Part shown: positions 8,415 through 22,413 of the stretch, piece by piece
How positions within the stretch are numbered: the first letter of the stretch is position 1
Layout: the number at the start of each line of letters is the position of its first letter
Source of the DNA: Brevibacterium oceani
GTDB taxonomy: Bacteria > Actinomycetota > Actinomycetes > Actinomycetales > Brevibacteriaceae
DNA length: 64,000 nt
Direction: 5' to 3'
Assembly: GCF_013623835.1 (NCBI RefSeq)
Contig: NZ_JABKDE010000002.1
Coordinates: 248,001 to 312,000 of the forward strand
Notes under the pieces: generated by a model
Databases searched by the model: none
What the model saw: only the letters and a program-made list of their open reading frames with translations
Told to the model about the DNA's origin: nothing
Made by a program: the position numbers and the translations under genes

Positions 8415-9391
8415 AGCACCTGCTCGACACCGCATCACTGTCCCGCGAGGACGCCATCGGCATCCTCGACATCGCCGAGGAGATGGCGTTGGTCTCCCAG
8501 CGCGAGATCAAGAAGCTGCCCGTGCTGCGCGGTCGCACGGTGGTCAACCTCTTCTTCGAGGACTCGACCCGCACCCGCCTGTCCTTCGAGGCCGCGGCGA
8601 AGCGACTCTCCGCCGATGTGCTCAACTTCTCCGCGAAGGGCTCGTCGGTGTCCAAGGGCGAGAGCCTGCAGGACACCATCCAGACGATCTCGGCGATGGG
8701 CGCCGACGCGATCGTCGTCCGCCACTCCGGAGCCGGTACAGCCCATCGCCTCGCCCACACCGGGTGGATCGACGTGCCCGTCGTCAACGCCGGAGACGGC
8801 ACCCACGAACACCCCACCCAGGCCCTCCTCGACGCCTTCACCCTGCGTCGGGCACTAGCCGGGGTCCCCGCCTCGGGGCCGGTGTCCGGAGGACCCCGCG
8901 GGGCCGGCCTCGACGGGGCGAAGGTCGCCATCGTCGGCGACGTCCTCCACTCACGAGTGGCACGGTCGAATGTGCATCTGCTCGACCGCCTCGGCGCCGA
9001 CGTGCACCTCATCGCCCCGCCCACGCTGCTGCCGTGGGGAGTGGAGAACTGGCCGGTGACCGTCCACTACGACTTCGATGCCGCACTGGCCGCCGCTGAC
9101 TTCGCGGCGGTGATGATGCTGCGCGTCCAACACGAACGCATGCACGAGTCGTTCTTCCCCAACGCCCGCGAATACGCGCGGCTGTGGGGGCTCAGCCCCG
9201 CCCGACTCGAGACCCTGCCCGAGAGCACGTTCGTCATGCACCCGGGCCCCATGAACCGCGGCTTCGAGATCTCCGCCGCCGCAGCGGACTCACCCCGCGC
9301 CCTCGTCCTCGACCAGGTCGAGAACGGTGTGAGTGTGCGCATGGCGGTCCTCTACCGCCTGCTGACAGGTCAGGAGGAGACCAATGACTGA
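8411..9391 (+). CDS. pyrB: Aspartate carbamoyltransferase catalytic subunit
   Basis: 326 aa. Condenses carbamoyl phosphate and aspartate. Carbamoyl phosphate-binding motif [13 protein letters not shown], the segment [13 protein letters not shown], and HPGPMNRG near the C-terminus are intact. There is no pyrI regulatory chain in the operon. A short insertion rich in Gly/Pro ([18 protein letters not shown], about residue 153-170) lies between the two domains just before [16 protein letters not shown]. Coupled to pyrR by ATGA and overlapping pyrC by 8 nt. Confidence 0.97.
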   Translation: MKHLLDTASLSREDAIGILDIAEEMALVSQREIKKLPVLRGRTVVNLFFEDSTRTRLSFEAAAKRLSADVLNFSAKGSSVSKGESLQDTIQTISAMGADAIVVRHSGAGTAHRLAHTGWIDVPVVNAGDGTHEHPTQALLDAFTLRRALAGVPASGPVSGGPRGAGLDGAKVAIVGDVLHSRVARSNVHLLDRLGADVHLIAPPTLLPWGVENWPVTVHYDFDAALAAADFAAVMMLRVQHERMHESFFPNAREYARLWGLSPARLETLPESTFVMHPGPMNRGFEISAAAADSPRALVLDQVENGVSVRMAVLYRLLTGQEETND

Positions 9392-10697
9392 CTACCTCAT
9401 CCGCGGAGCGAACGTGCTCGGACGCGGAACCGCCGATATCGCCATCTGCGACGGACGCATCGTCGATCCCGAACTCCTCGACGCCACCTCCGCCGAGGTC
9501 ATCGACGCCGCGGGACTCGTTGCCCTGCCCGGCCTCGTCGACATGCACACGCATCTGCGCGAACCCGGCAAGGAAGACGCCGAGACCGTGCTCACCGGAT
9601 CCCGCTCGGCCGCAGCCGGCGGCTTCACGTGCGTGCACGCCATGGCGAACACCGCCCCCGTGGCCGACACGGCCGGCGTCGTCGAGCAGGTCCACCGGCT
9701 GGGCCGCTCGGCCGGCTTCACCGAGGTCGTGCCCGTCGGCGCCGTGACCATCGGCCTCGAAGGCCGACAGCTGGCCGAACTCGGTGCGATGGCCAGATCG
9801 GCCGCACGGGTGCGGATGTTCTCCGACGACGGCATCTGCGTCTCCGACCCGCTGCTGATGCGCCGCGCCCTCGAATACGTCAAGACCTTCGACGGCATCA
9901 TCGCCCAGCACGCCCAGGAACCGCGGCTGACCGAAGGCGCGCAGATGAATGAGGGGGAGGTCTCCGCCGAACTCGGACTGCCCGGCTGGCCCGCGGTCGC
10001 CGAGGAGTCGATCATCGCCCGCGACGTCCTGCTCGCCGAGCACGTCGGCTCCCGACTGCACGTCTGCCACGTCTCGACCGCCGGCAGCGTCGACCTCATC
10101 CGCTGGGCCAAGGCCAGGGGAGTGGCCGTCACCGCCGAGGTGACCCCGCACCATCTCATGCTCACCGATGAACTCGTGCGCACCTTCGACCCCGTCTACA
10201 AGGTCAACCCGCCGCTGCGCACCGACTCCGACGTCCACGCCCTGCGTGAGGCGCTGGCCGACGGCACCATCGACGTCGTCGGCACCGACCACGCGCCGCA
10301 CACCGCCGAACACAAATGCAGCGAATGGAGCGCGGCGGCCATGGGCATGGTCGGCATGGAATCGGCGCTGTCCATCGTCGTCGAGGCGATGGCCGACCAC
10401 GACTTCGACTTCGGCGACGTCGCCCGTGTGATGTCCGCGGCGCCGGCGAGGATCACCGGCGCCTCCGGTCACGGCAGCCTCGAGATCGGGGCGAGCGCGA
10501 ACATCGTCCTCGTCGACCCGAACCGACCGCACCGCATCGAACCCGCAGATCACGCCACGAAGGGCCGCAACAACCCCTTCGCCGGCATCGAGGTGAGCGC
10601 TGCGGTCACCGACACCTTCTTCTACGGCCACCGGGTACTGGCCGCAGGAGCACTGACAACACCCCACCCGGCAGGAGCAACATGGACCGATCAGTAG
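9384..10697 (+). CDS. pyrC: Dihydroorotase
   Basis: 437 aa, class I dihydroorotase of the amidohydrolase superfamily. Zinc-binding [11 protein letters not shown], the second-shell histidines in [10 protein letters not shown] and EVTPHHL, and the catalytic aspartate in GTDHAPHT are visible. Interconverts carbamoyl aspartate and dihydroorotate. Overlaps both neighbours: 8 nt with pyrB and 16 nt with the following membrane protein. The pyrD gene for the next step is not in the window. Confidence 0.97.
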   Translation: MTDYLIRGANVLGRGTADIAICDGRIVDPELLDATSAEVIDAAGLVALPGLVDMHTHLREPGKEDAETVLTGSRSAAAGGFTCVHAMANTAPVADTAGVVEQVHRLGRSAGFTEVVPVGAVTIGLEGRQLAELGAMARSAARVRMFSDDGICVSDPLLMRRALEYVKTFDGIIAQHAQEPRLTEGAQMNEGEVSAELGLPGWPAVAEESIIARDVLLAEHVGSRLHVCHVSTAGSVDLIRWAKARGVAVTAEVTPHHLMLTDELVRTFDPVYKVNPPLRTDSDVHALREALADGTIDVVGTDHAPHTAEHKCSEWSAAAMGMVGMESALSIVVEAMADHDFDFGDVARVMSAAPARITGASGHGSLEIGASANIVLVDPNRPHRIEPADHATKGRNNPFAGIEVSAAVTDTFFYGHRVLAAGALTTPHPAGATWTDQ

Positions 10698-11176
10698 GCA
10701 CCCTCATCGTCGCAGTCGTCATCCTCCTGGTGATCATCGCGATCGCCTGGGGATGGAGCCGACGCAAGCGGGCGCAGTCCGATGTCGCCACCCCGCCGAA
10801 GCCGCATCTGGGGATCACCCCTGTGGCCGATCCTGTCGAAGGCTCCTATGTCTCGACGACGAAGGCCGGGCACCCGCTCGAACGCGTCGCCGTGCACGGG
10901 CTGGGCATCCGCACCACAGGAGAACTCGTCATCACCGACGGGGGAGTGATCATGGACCTCGCCGGACGTGAGGACTTCCTCATCCCGCGCCGTGACATCG
11001 TCTCCGTCGACACCACCTCGGGGATGATCGGCAAGTTCGTCGAACGCGGCGGCATCGTCCGCATCACCTGGCGGCTCGGCGACACCCTCGTCGACACCGG
11101 CTTCCGAGCCCGCTACGCCGCATCCACCGCCCCCACCGTCGACCGCATCCGTGAAATGATCGAAGAGGCACAATGA
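10682..11176 (+). CDS. Membrane-anchored PH-like protein between pyrC and carA
   Basis: 164 aa from ATG 10682, inside the end of pyrC. One membrane span at about residues 8-25, a basic stop-transfer (WSRRKRAQ), then a cytoplasmic domain predicted as beta-rich and PH-like (about 55-155, with [29 protein letters not shown] split over strands). Mycobacterial genomes keep an uncharacterised membrane protein in the same place (Rv1382 between pyrC and carA), so the position is conserved although the role is not known. Both ends overlap neighbours (16 nt with pyrC, ATGA with carA), so it is made with the pyr enzymes. Confidence 0.8.
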   Translation: MDRSVGTLIVAVVILLVIIAIAWGWSRRKRAQSDVATPPKPHLGITPVADPVEGSYVSTTKAGHPLERVAVHGLGIRTTGELVITDGGVIMDLAGREDFLIPRRDIVSVDTTSGMIGKFVERGGIVRITWRLGDTLVDTGFRARYAASTAPTVDRIREMIEEAQ

Positions 11177-12333
11177 GCTTTTCCACCACCCCCGCAGTCC
11201 TCGTCCTCGAAGACGGACGCACCTTCTCAGGCTCCGCATACGGCAGCGTCGGTGAGACCACCGGTGAGGCCGTGTTCGTCACCGCCATGACCGGCTACCA
11301 GGAGACCCTGACCGATCCGTCCTATCATCGGCAGATCATCATCCAGGCCGCCCCGCACATCGGCAACACCGGCGTCAACCGCACCGACGACGAATCGGGT
11401 CGGATCTGGGCCGCCGGGTACGTCGTCCGCGACGCCTCCCGGATCTCCTCGAACTGGCGTTCCGAAGGAGACCTCGCCGACTGGCTGAACGAGTCCGGCA
11501 TCGTCGGCATCTCCGATGTCGACACCCGCGCCCTGACCCGGCACCTGCGCGACAAGGGAGCGATGCGCATGGGCATCTTCTCCGGACCAGCCGCCGAGGC
11601 CCCCGCCGACGAACTGCTCGCACGCGTGCAGGCCGCACCCGAGATGGCCGGTGCCAACCTCGTCGACGAGGTCACCACCGAGCAGGCGAGGCTCATTCCC
11701 GCCCGAGGGGAGAAGCGCTTCAGCGTCGCCGCCGTCGACCTCGGCATCAAATCGATGACACCCGAACGCATGGCCGAACGCGGCATCGACGTCCACCTCG
11801 TTCCGGCTTCGATCACACTCGAGGAGGTCCAGTCACTCGGCGTCGACGGGGTCTTCTTCTCCAACGGGCCCGGCGACCCCGCGACCGCCGATGATCAGGT
11901 GGAGCTGCTGCGCGGCGTCCTCGACGCACGCCTGCCGTTCTTCGGCATCTGCTTCGGCAATCAGCTGCTCGGTCGGGCGCTGGGCTTCGGCACGTACAAA
12001 CTGCCCTTCGGACACCGCGGCATCAACGTGCCGGTGATGGACCGCACGACGGACAAGGTCGAGATCACCTCGCAGAACCACGGTTTCGCCGTCGACGCGC
12101 CGCTGACGGGGGAGACGACCGCCCCGCACAGTCCCGACTACGGGCGGGTCATCGTCTCACACGTGTGCCTCAACGATGATGTCGTCGAAGGCCTCGCCTG
12201 CCTCGACATCCCCGCCTTCTCCGTCCAGTTCCATCCCGAGGCCGCGGCCGGGCCGCACGATTCGAGCTACCTGTTCGATCGCTTCATCGACCTCATGACC
12301 GCTTCCCAGGCCGATTCGGCTGCCCAGGCCTAA
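11173..12333 (+). CDS. carA: Carbamoyl phosphate synthase small (glutaminase) subunit
   Basis: 386 aa. Hydrolyses glutamine and passes ammonia to CarB. N-terminal CarA domain ([31 protein letters not shown]) is followed by a class I glutamine amidotransferase domain with the nucleophile C260 in [12 protein letters not shown], and the HQ/HPE partners in SQNHGFAV and [12 protein letters not shown]. Starts in the ATGA overlap with the PH-like gene and ends 12 nt before carB, with GGAGA between them. Confidence 0.97.
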   Translation: MSFSTTPAVLVLEDGRTFSGSAYGSVGETTGEAVFVTAMTGYQETLTDPSYHRQIIIQAAPHIGNTGVNRTDDESGRIWAAGYVVRDASRISSNWRSEGDLADWLNESGIVGISDVDTRALTRHLRDKGAMRMGIFSGPAAEAPADELLARVQAAPEMAGANLVDEVTTEQARLIPARGEKRFSVAAVDLGIKSMTPERMAERGIDVHLVPASITLEEVQSLGVDGVFFSNGPGDPATADDQVELLRGVLDARLPFFGICFGNQLLGRALGFGTYKLPFGHRGINVPVMDRTTDKVEITSQNHGFAVDAPLTGETTAPHSPDYGRVIVSHVCLNDDVVEGLACLDIPAFSVQFHPEAAAGPHDSSYLFDRFIDLMTASQADSAAQA

Positions 12334-12345
12334 GGAGAGACCACC

Positions 12346-15620
<3,275 letters not shown>

Positions 15621-15621
<1 letters not shown>

Positions 15622-16478
15622 TGTTCGGTGAGCGACTGGCCCGGGCGATCGCCGAACACGGCCCGCTGTGCGTGGGCATCGACCCGCACGAGCATCTGCT
15701 CGAGTCCTGGGGTCTGCCGGCCACGGCGGCCGGGGTGCGGGAGTTCGCCCTCCGCACGGTCAGCGGGCTGAAGGGACGCGTCGCCGCGGTCAAACCCCAG
15801 TCGGCGTTCTTCGAGCAGTACGGTTCGGCCGGGGTCGCCGCGCTCGAGGAGACGCTGGCCGCGGCCGCCGAGGCGGGGATCCTGACCGTCCTCGACATCA
15901 AACGCGGAGACATCGGATCGACGATGGGAGCCTATGCGAAGGCCTATCTCGATCCCGCCTCGGCGCTGGCCGCGGATGCGATCACCGTCTCACCCTTCCT
16001 CGGCTTCGGTGCGCTCGAACCCGCGTTCGCACTCGCCGCCGCCCACGGTCGTGGAGTGTTCGTCCTCGCGCTGACCTCGAACCCGGAGGGGCGGGAGGTC
16101 CAGCACGCCGGGGGCAGCGGCGACTCCGTGGCCGGGCACATCGTCGCCCAGGTCGCCGACCGCAATGCCGCCGCCCTCGCCGAGGCGGGGGAGGTGTCAG
16201 CGGGACTCGGTCCCTTCGGCCTCGTCGTCGGCGCGACCATCGGCTCGGCCGCCCGCGACCTCGGGGTCGACCCCGTCGACTGCGGCGGACCGATCCTGGC
16301 CCCCGGCGTCGGGGCCCAGGGGGCGGGGATCCGCGAGCTGCGAGACGTCTTCGGTCCCGCGGCCCTGGCCTCCGGCCAGGTGCTCGCCACCGCGTCCCGT
16401 GCCGTTCTCGGAGCCGGCCCCGAAGGGCTCGCTGCGGCCGCGGACGAGCTCAACCGTGCGCTGATCGGCGAGAGCTGA
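15621..16478 (+). CDS. pyrF: Orotidine 5'-phosphate decarboxylase, type 2
   Basis: 285 aa, the longer class found in actinobacteria and not the 230-aa E. coli type. The catalytic Asp-Lys pair is in LDIKRGDIGST (D92, K94). Further family segments are GIDPHEHLLESWG at the N-terminus and ILAPGVGAQG with a phosphate-binding role. Makes UMP, the last step of the pathway. The overlap with carB indicates the end of the pyr operon; a 132-nt gap then separates it from mihF. Confidence 0.96.
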
Positions 16479-16558
16479 GTCCGCGTCGATCAGGATGAAT
16501 TTCCGGGGCACCGGGAGTTTTATTCGACTCATTCCGCACCTCCGCAGGGATTTTGACT

Positions 16559-16610
16559 TAGACTGAGACGACTTCCCTACCTGCCCGTTCATGGTGACAG
16601 AGGAGATAAT
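16559..16610 (+). promoter_or_regulatory. Candidate promoter and RBS of mihF
   Basis: The pyrF-mihF gap (16479-16610) holds TAGACT at 16559-16564, a -10 match in the style of this genome, overlapping a TTGACT at 16553-16558. AGAGGAG at 16599-16605 is a strong ribosome-binding site 5 nt before the mihF GTG. The rest of the gap shows nothing else. Confidence 0.45.
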
Positions 16611-16922
16611 GTGGCACTCGAACCGTTGACCCCGCAACAGCGTTCCGCTGCTCTGGACAAGGCGTTCCAGGCGCGCCAGGCGCGAGCCGAAGTCAAGACG
16701 GCGCTGAAGAACGGTCAAACCGATCTCGCTGCCGTGCTCAAGAAGGCCGCAGGCGATGAGGCACTCGCAAAGATGCGCGTCCTCGATCTGCTGCGCGCCC
16801 TGCCCGGTGTCGGAGACCGTCGAGCCGAAGCCGCGATGGACGAGGTCGGCATCGCCACCTCGCGGCGGATCAAGGGCTTGGGCGTGCACCAGAAGTCCGC
16901 CCTGTTGGAGAAATATTCCTGA
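16611..16922 (+). CDS. mihF: Integration host factor, actinobacterial type (mIHF)
   Basis: 103 aa, GTG start behind AGAGGAG. Small basic, helical nucleoid-associated protein restricted to actinobacteria and unrelated in fold to HU/IHF-alpha. The C-terminal helix-two turns-helix DNA-binding part [20 protein letters not shown] is well preserved and ends near KYS. It bends or rigidifies DNA, is essential in mycobacteria, and in phage L5 integration it was the host factor. Located directly before gmk, 19 nt apart, as in most actinobacteria. Confidence 0.93.
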   Translation: MALEPLTPQQRSAALDKAFQARQARAEVKTALKNGQTDLAAVLKKAAGDEALAKMRVLDLLRALPGVGDRRAEAAMDEVGIATSRRIKGLGVHQKSALLEKYS

Positions 16923-16941
16923 GTGTGACAACCTCGGATCT

Positions 16942-17505
16942 GTGAACAATCGACTCACCGTCCTCGCGGGTCCGACCGCCGTCGGAAAAGGCACCATCAG
17001 CAGCTATATTCGGCAGAATCACCCCGAGGTCTGGTTCTCCGTGTCCGCGACGACGCGGCCCAGGCGACCCGGTGAGGTCGATGGTGTCCATTATCACTTC
17101 CTCACCGATGATGCGTTCGATGCGCTCATCGCCGACGGCGAACTGCTCGAATTCGCCGTCGTCCACGGTCGCCACCGCTACGGCACTCCTGCCGCGCCGG
17201 TGCGGGAGAGTCTCGCCGAGGGGATCCCGAGCCTGCTCGAGATCGATCTGCAGGGCGCCCGTCAGGTCAAAGAGAAGATGCCCGACGCGCGCTTCGTCTT
17301 CCTCGCACCGCCCAGCTGGGACGAACTCGTGTCCCGACTCACCGGGCGCGGCACCGAAACCGAGGAGGAGCAGGAGCGACGACTGGCGACGGCGCGACGC
17401 GAACTCGCCGCCGAATCCGAGTTCGACGTCACGATCGTCAACGACCACGTTCGCACTGCGGCCGAAGAACTCCTATCATTGATAGGTATATCCACCTCCG
17501 ATTAG
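16942..17505 (+). CDS. gmk: Guanylate kinase
   Basis: 187 aa from GTG 16942 ([18 protein letters not shown]); the reading frame extends upstream but crosses mihF, and homologues start near here. P-loop GPTAVGKGT at residues 10-18, GMP-binding [21 protein letters not shown], and [13 protein letters not shown] are intact. Phosphorylates GMP to GDP, feeding RNA, DNA and ppGpp pools. rpoZ starts right after the stop, so gmk and rpoZ are co-transcribed. Confidence 0.96.
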   Translation: MNNRLTVLAGPTAVGKGTISSYIRQNHPEVWFSVSATTRPRRPGEVDGVHYHFLTDDAFDALIADGELLEFAVVHGRHRYGTPAAPVRESLAEGIPSLLEIDLQGARQVKEKMPDARFVFLAPPSWDELVSRLTGRGTETEEEQERRLATARRELAAESEFDVTIVNDHVRTAAEELLSLIGISTSD

Positions 17506-17853
17506 ATGGGAATCTCCTTGCCCGCACAGCCCGAAGGCATCACCAATCCTCCGATCGACGACCTGCTCAGCGTCACCGGATCGAAGTACGAACTCGTCTC
17601 GATCGCGGCCAAGCGTGCCCGCCAGATCAACTCCTACTACGCCCAGCTGCAGGAGGGCCTGCTCGAGAACGTCGGTCCGCTCGTGACGCCCGGCACCAAC
17701 GAGAAGCCGCTGTCGATCGCTCTCCGCGAGGTCAACGAGTCGAAGATCGTCGCCCGTGAGGTCTCCGAGGCCGACTTCGTCCAGGCCGCACCCGAGGCCG
17801 AGCAGCCTGCACCCGTGAGCAACGACGGCGCGATCGACTTCAGCGACCAGTGA
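17506..17853 (+). CDS. rpoZ: RNA polymerase omega subunit
   Basis: 115 aa. The conserved core [30 protein letters not shown] is split over the first 45 residues, followed by the [10 protein letters not shown] segment that contacts beta-prime. An acidic tail ([19 protein letters not shown]) extends the C-terminus. Omega aids assembly of RNA polymerase. ATG start adjoins the gmk stop with no gap, and the end overlaps the coaBC GTG by 4 nt. gmk-rpoZ-coaBC-metK is the standard actinobacterial block. Confidence 0.96.
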   Translation: MGISLPAQPEGITNPPIDDLLSVTGSKYELVSIAAKRARQINSYYAQLQEGLLENVGPLVTPGTNEKPLSIALREVNESKIVAREVSEADFVQAAPEAEQPAPVSNDGAIDFSDQ

Positions 17854-19085
17854 GAATCGTACTCGGCGTCGCCGGTGGGATCGCCGCCTACAAGGCCGCA
17901 CACATCATCCGGCGACTCCGGGAACTCGACCACAGCGTCAAAGTCGTGCCCACGGCCCACGCTCTCGACTTCGTCGGCGCCCCCACGTTCGAGGCCCTCT
18001 CGGGCCAGTCCGTGACCACCGACGTCTTCGACGAGGTCGAATCGGTCAACCACGTCCGCATCGGGCAGGAGGCCGAACTCGTCATCATCGCTCCGGCGAC
18101 CGCGAACATCCTCGCGAAGATCACCGCCGGGATCGCCGATGATCTGCTCACCGCCACCGTGCTCACCACCACCGCCGAGGTGGTCGTGGCCCCGGCCATG
18201 CATACGGAGATGTGGCTCAACCCCGCCACACAGTCCAATATCGCCACGCTGCGCTCCCGCGGCGTCCACGTCCTCGACCCGGCCGTCGGGCGCCTGACCG
18301 GACCCGACTCCGGACCCGGGCGCCTGCCCGAACCCGAGGACATCATCGACTTCGCGCTGTCCGCCAAGGACGGGAGCACGCCCGGCGGCCTCTCCGGCCG
18401 GCGCATCGTCATCAGCGCCGGAGGCACCCGCGAGGCCCTCGACCCCGTGCGCTTCCTCGGCAACCGCTCCTCGGGCAAACAGGGCATCGCCCTGGCCAAG
18501 GCCGCCCACGCCGCCGGAGCGGACGTCGAACTCGTCGCGGCCAACATCGACTCCGGTCTGCTCACCGGGCTGCCGGAGAACATCGCGATCACCCCGGTCG
18601 AATCCACGCTCGAGCTGCAGGCGGCGATGCGTACGGCACAGCCGAATGCCGACGCCCTCATCATGGCCGCGGCCGTGGCCGACTACCGTCCGGTCGAGGC
18701 CACCGACTCGAAGATGAAGAAGACCGGGGACGAGGGACTGACCCTGCGGCTGACGCAGAACCCAGACATCCTCCGCGGACTCGTCGACGAGCGTGTCGGC
18801 ACCCAGCTCATCGTCGGATTCGCCGCCGAGACCGGGGACCGGGCCACCTCGGCGCTCGACTATGCCACGGCGAAGTTCGACCGCAAGGGCGTCGATCTGC
18901 TGGTGTTCAACGACGTCTCGGACGATCGCGCCTTCGGCCACGACGACACCGCCGTCCAGATCATCGCCTCCGTCGACGGCCAGACGAAAGTCGGGGAGGA
19001 ATTCCACGGTACGAAGGACCATGTTTCACAAAAGGTCATCGCCGCACTGACCGACCAGTTCGCCCACGTAGAATCGACGACGTGA
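17850..19085 (+). CDS. coaBC: Bifunctional phosphopantothenoylcysteine decarboxylase/synthetase
   Basis: 411 aa. The N-terminal CoaC flavoprotein half (about 1-180) shows [19 protein letters not shown], the catalytic histidine in SVNHVRIG, and APAMHTEMW. The C-terminal CoaB half starts near [23 protein letters not shown] and carries NRSSGKQG and AAAVADYRP, with the CTP-dependent ligase core. Converts 4'-phosphopantothenate to 4'-phosphopantetheine in two steps; coaE at 57.5 kb performs the last CoA step. Its final codons contain the promoter box of metK. Confidence 0.95.
   Translation: MRIVLGVAGGIAAYKAAHIIRRLRELDHSVKVVPTAHALDFVGAPTFEALSGQSVTTDVFDEVESVNHVRIGQEAELVIIAPATANILAKITAGIADDLLTATVLTTTAEVVVAPAMHTEMWLNPATQSNIATLRSRGVHVLDPAVGRLTGPDSGPGRLPEPEDIIDFALSAKDGSTPGGLSGRRIVISAGGTREALDPVRFLGNRSSGKQGIALAKAAHAAGADVELVAANIDSGLLTGLPENIAITPVESTLELQAAMRTAQPNADALIMAAAVADYRPVEATDSKMKKTGDEGLTLRLTQNPDILRGLVDERVGTQLIVGFAAETGDRATSALDYATAKFDRKGVDLLVFNDVSDDRAFGHDDTAVQIIASVDGQTKVGEEFHGTKDHVSQKVIAALTDQFAHVESTT
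19069..19081 (+). promoter_or_regulatory. Putative leaderless promoter -10 box of metK
   Basis: TAGAAT (19069-19074) plus 7 nt leads to the metK GTG at 19082. A CTGACC element at 19047-19052 lies 16 nt upstream and resembles a -35 box. The promoter is embedded in the last codons of coaBC, and no SAM riboswitch fits in the available space. Confidence 0.65.
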
Positions 19086-20287
19086 CTCAAACAAATCTCC
19101 GCTACTTCTCATCCGAGTCCGTCACCGAGGGACATCCCGACAAGATCTGCGACCAGATCAGCGATGCGGTGCTCGATGACCTGCTCTCCCAGGACCCCAA
19201 CGCGAAGGTCGCCGTGGAGACGATGGTCACCACCGGACTCGTCCACGTCGCCGGTGAGGTCAACACCGCCGCCTATGCCGATGTCGCCGGCATCGTGCGC
19301 AGCCTCATCACCGGCATCGGCTACGACTCCTCGGACACCGGCTTCGACGGCCACTCCTGCGGAGTCTCCGTGTCCATCGGCAGCCAGTCCACCGACATCC
19401 ACTCCGGAGTGACGAACCCGCTGGACTTCCGCGAGGCCGTCGAATCCGACGATCACGGCACGAGCCTCGGCGCCGGCGATCAGGGCCTGATGTTCGGCTA
19501 CGCGGACAACTCCACCGATGTGCTCATGCCGCTGCCCATCCACCTGGCGTCGCGGATGGCCGAGCAGCTCTCCGCAGTCCGCAAATCCGGCCGGCTGGAC
19601 TACCTGCGACCCGACGGGAAGACGCAGCTGACCCTGGGCTACGACGGCAATGAGGCCGTATCGATCGAGAACGTCGTCGTCTCCACCCAGCATTCGGCCG
19701 ATGTCAGCCAGTCCCAGCTGCACACCGAGATCAGGGAACTCGTCATCGACCCGGTGATCTCGGAATCCGGTCTCGACACGACGGGGGCGAACGTCCACAT
19801 CAACCCCGCCGGTCCGTTCGTCACGGGCGGACCGATGGGCGACGCCGGCCTGACTGGGCGCAAGATCATCGTCGACACCTACGGCGGCTTCTCCCGCCAC
19901 GGCGGCGGCGCGTTCTCCGGCAAGGACCCCTCGAAGGTCGACCGTTCGGCCGCGTATGCGATGCGCTGGGTGGCGAAGAATATCGTCGCCGCCGGACTCG
20001 CCGACCGCGCCGAGGTGCAGGTCTCCTACGCCATCGGCCGCGTCGACCCGATGGGTCTCTACGTCGAGACATTCGGCACCGAGAGGGTCGACCCCAACGC
20101 GATCTCCGCGGCCATCCGCGAGGTCTTCGACCTCCGTCCGGCCATGATCATCCAGGAACTCGACCTGCTGCGACCCATCTACCTGCAGACGGCGACCTAC
20201 GGTCACTTCGGGCGGGAGCTGCCGGACTTCACCTGGGAGACCACGGACCGCACCGACGACCTCGTGCGCGCCGTGTCCTCTCACTGA
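19082..20287 (+). CDS. metK: S-adenosylmethionine synthetase
   Basis: 401 aa from GTG 19082; the longer frame upstream is a shadow of coaBC. Makes SAM from methionine and ATP. Signature segments [21 protein letters not shown] (first 25 residues), [10 protein letters not shown], the hexapeptide-type [12 protein letters not shown], and [19 protein letters not shown] are present. Overlaps the coaBC stop (GTGA) yet also has its own leaderless-type promoter box. SAM made here supports rsmB and the methyltransferase at 53.1 kb. Confidence 0.97.
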   Translation: MTQTNLRYFSSESVTEGHPDKICDQISDAVLDDLLSQDPNAKVAVETMVTTGLVHVAGEVNTAAYADVAGIVRSLITGIGYDSSDTGFDGHSCGVSVSIGSQSTDIHSGVTNPLDFREAVESDDHGTSLGAGDQGLMFGYADNSTDVLMPLPIHLASRMAEQLSAVRKSGRLDYLRPDGKTQLTLGYDGNEAVSIENVVVSTQHSADVSQSQLHTEIRELVIDPVISESGLDTTGANVHINPAGPFVTGGPMGDAGLTGRKIIVDTYGGFSRHGGGAFSGKDPSKVDRSAAYAMRWVAKNIVAAGLADRAEVQVSYAIGRVDPMGLYVETFGTERVDPNAISAAIREVFDLRPAMIIQELDLLRPIYLQTATYGHFGRELPDFTWETTDRTDDLVRAVSSH

Positions 20288-20302
20288 GCCCGGGTCGGCT
20301 GC

Positions 20303-22384
20303 GTGGACGAACCCCTCCCGATCGACACCGGCACCTCCGCCGAGGGCCAGGTTCCGGTCGCGGCGAACGACCCCGTCGCCCGCGTGCTCATCGACCATCC
20401 GGTGCCGCACCTCGCACGCGTGTTCGACTACGCCGTGCCGGAGAAGCTCGCCGAGGCGGCCCTGCCCGGGGTGCGGGTGCGGGTGAAGTTCGCCGGCCGA
20501 CTCCGTGACGGGTACCTCCTCGAACGCGTCGAGTCCTCCGACCATCTCGGACCGCTCGCGACGATCCAACGGGTGAGCGGACCCGTGCAGGTGCTCGGCC
20601 CCGACCTGCTTGCACTGTGCGAGGCCACCGCCCGCCGCTACGGTGGGACCCTGGCCGACGTCCTCCGCCTCGCCGTTCCTCCCCGCCACGCCCGCGGCGA
20701 GAAGGCCGTGCTCAAGGCCGAGAAGGCACGCATCGCCGCGTTGGACACGGACGCGGCAGGGGACGCCGCCGCCACTGGGGGCACGGACGCCGACGGGGAG
20801 GCCGTCGACGGGGACGCCACCGAAACCGGGGACGGGCCCCTGCTCGAACGCTTCGGGCGGTGGATCGTCGACGCGGACACCGACGTCGACCACGGCACGG
20901 CAGCGCCGCCTCGGCGCAGGGCCCTGGCCGTCACCCCCGGAACCACGCCCGGGCTGAGCTGGATCCGGGTCGGTCTGAGCGCGGCTCGGCCCCACCTGGA
21001 AGCCGGACGCGGCGTGCTCTGGCTCGTGCCCGACCACCGGGAACTGAGCGTGCTCCACGCCGGCCTCACCGCCGCCGGCATCGCCGATGTGGCCGTCCTC
21101 AGCGCCGATCAGTCACCGGAGCAGCGCTGGCAGTCCTGGCTGCGCGGACTCTTCGGCCACACCCGGATCACGATCGGCACCCGCGCCGCGGCCTTCGCCC
21201 CCGTGAAGGATCTGGACCTCATCATCTGCACCGACGATGCCAACAGGAACTACCTCGACCAGCACGCGCCCTACCCGCACGCACGCGAGGTCAGCCTGCT
21301 GCGGTCGACGATCGAGGACACCGAGCTGCTCTTCGTCTCCACCGACCGCAGCGCCGAGGTGCAGCGACTCGTCGAGATCGGCTGGCTGAGCGACCTCACC
21401 CCTGGAGGCCCCATCCGCCGCCACGCGGCCCCCGTCGTCTTCGTCCCCGACGAAGACCGCGACCCCTTCGCCTGGCAGCGGATCCCCAGCCGGGCGTGGC
21501 AGATCATGCGCACCGCGCTGCACCCGCGACCCCGTGACGGCGGTGTGCCGGGGCCCGTCCTCGTCCAGGTTCCCCGCTCCGGGTACTATCCGGTCTTCGC
21601 CTGCGCGCGCTGCCAAGAGGTCGCCCGCTGCCCGCGCTGCCAGGCGACGCTGACCACGCAGTCCGAGGTCGGGCCCTTCGCCTGCCGCTCCTGCGGCTAC
21701 CACGCTGAGGACTTCACCTGCTCGAGGTGCCGCTCCCACCAGGTGCGCTCGATCGTGCGCGGACGCGCCCGCACCGTCGAAGAGCTGCGCCGCGCTCTGC
21801 CGGAGACCGAGATCGTCGAATCCGGCGGCGACGACATCTCCACCGTCCTCGATGAGACGCCGCGCCTCGTCGTCGCCACCACCGGGGCCGAACCCTATGT
21901 GCTCGGCGGCTACGCCGCCGCGATCCTCCTCGACTCACTGTGGCCGGGCCCCTGGATGCGCTCGCTCGACGACGGCGTCGGCCGCCGGCTCCGCGCGGCA
22001 GCCCTCGTCCGCTCACGCGAGCAGGGCGGGGTCGTCTACCTCGGCGACGAGGACGAACTCATCCGCCGGACGCTGACCGCCTTCGACCCCGTCACGTTCA
22101 TGTCCCGCCAGCTCGCCGACCGCAGGACTCTCGGCTTCCCACCCTACCGACGCATCATCGAACTCACCGGCTCCGGAACCGACATCGATGCGGTCCTCAG
22201 CGAACTCGTCGAGGTCGAGGAGCTGCTGCGCGATGCGACCGAGGACGGTCAGCGATGCGTCGGGGCCTACCCGATCTCGGCCGGGGACCGCGTCGGCACG
22301 AGGGCCGCGGAGATCACTGCCGCACGGTCGGCGAAGAAGCAGCCGCAGGTCCGCATCCGCATCGACGATCCCCGGTCACTGTGA
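20303..22384 (+). CDS. priA: Primosomal protein N' (PriA), helicase motifs degenerate
   Basis: 693 aa, GTG start. N-terminal 3' DNA-binding domain (RVLIDHPVPHLARVFDYAVPEKL split over residues 28-50) and the zinc-binding cysteines (CARCQ, CPRCQ, CRSCG, CSRCRS, about 432-475) are intact. The Walker A position reads TPGTTPGLSW without GKT/GKS, and the DEAH box position reads CTDDANRNYL. So ATPase activity is probably lost, as is typical for actinobacterial PriA. An Asp/Gly-rich insertion lies at about 150-180. Expected to act in replication restart as a DNA- and SSB-binding platform, not as a helicase. Confidence 0.9.
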   Translation: MDEPLPIDTGTSAEGQVPVAANDPVARVLIDHPVPHLARVFDYAVPEKLAEAALPGVRVRVKFAGRLRDGYLLERVESSDHLGPLATIQRVSGPVQVLGPDLLALCEATARRYGGTLADVLRLAVPPRHARGEKAVLKAEKARIAALDTDAAGDAAATGGTDADGEAVDGDATETGDGPLLERFGRWIVDADTDVDHGTAAPPRRRALAVTPGTTPGLSWIRVGLSAARPHLEAGRGVLWLVPDHRELSVLHAGLTAAGIADVAVLSADQSPEQRWQSWLRGLFGHTRITIGTRAAAFAPVKDLDLIICTDDANRNYLDQHAPYPHAREVSLLRSTIEDTELLFVSTDRSAEVQRLVEIGWLSDLTPGGPIRRHAAPVVFVPDEDRDPFAWQRIPSRAWQIMRTALHPRPRDGGVPGPVLVQVPRSGYYPVFACARCQEVARCPRCQATLTTQSEVGPFACRSCGYHAEDFTCSRCRSHQVRSIVRGRARTVEELRRALPETEIVESGGDDISTVLDETPRLVVATTGAEPYVLGGYAAAILLDSLWPGPWMRSLDDGVGRRLRAAALVRSREQGGVVYLGDEDELIRRTLTAFDPVTFMSRQLADRRTLGFPPYRRIIELTGSGTDIDAVLSELVEVEELLRDATEDGQRCVGAYPISAGDRVGTRAAEITAARSAKKQPQVRIRIDDPRSL

Positions 22385-22400
22385 GCGGTGAGGGAACCAG

Positions 22401-22413
22401 TAGAATCCGTCGG
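22401..22413 (+). promoter_or_regulatory. Putative leaderless promoter -10 box of fmt
   Basis: TAGAAT (22401-22406), then 7 nt, then the GTG of fmt at 22414, in the 29-nt priA-fmt gap. No Shine-Dalgarno sequence precedes the GTG. Confidence 0.7.

Noticed and set aside
16503-16520. Terminator after pyrF
   Set aside because: CCGG-GGCA-CCGG followed by GAGTTTT gives only a 4-bp stem, too weak to call.
19030-19082. SAM riboswitch before metK
   Set aside because: metK overlaps coaBC and has a -10 box 7 nt upstream; there is no room for an aptamer.
20303-22384. priA as a pseudogene
   Set aside because: The frame is intact with all zinc cysteines; the missing ATPase motifs are typical for actinobacterial PriA.
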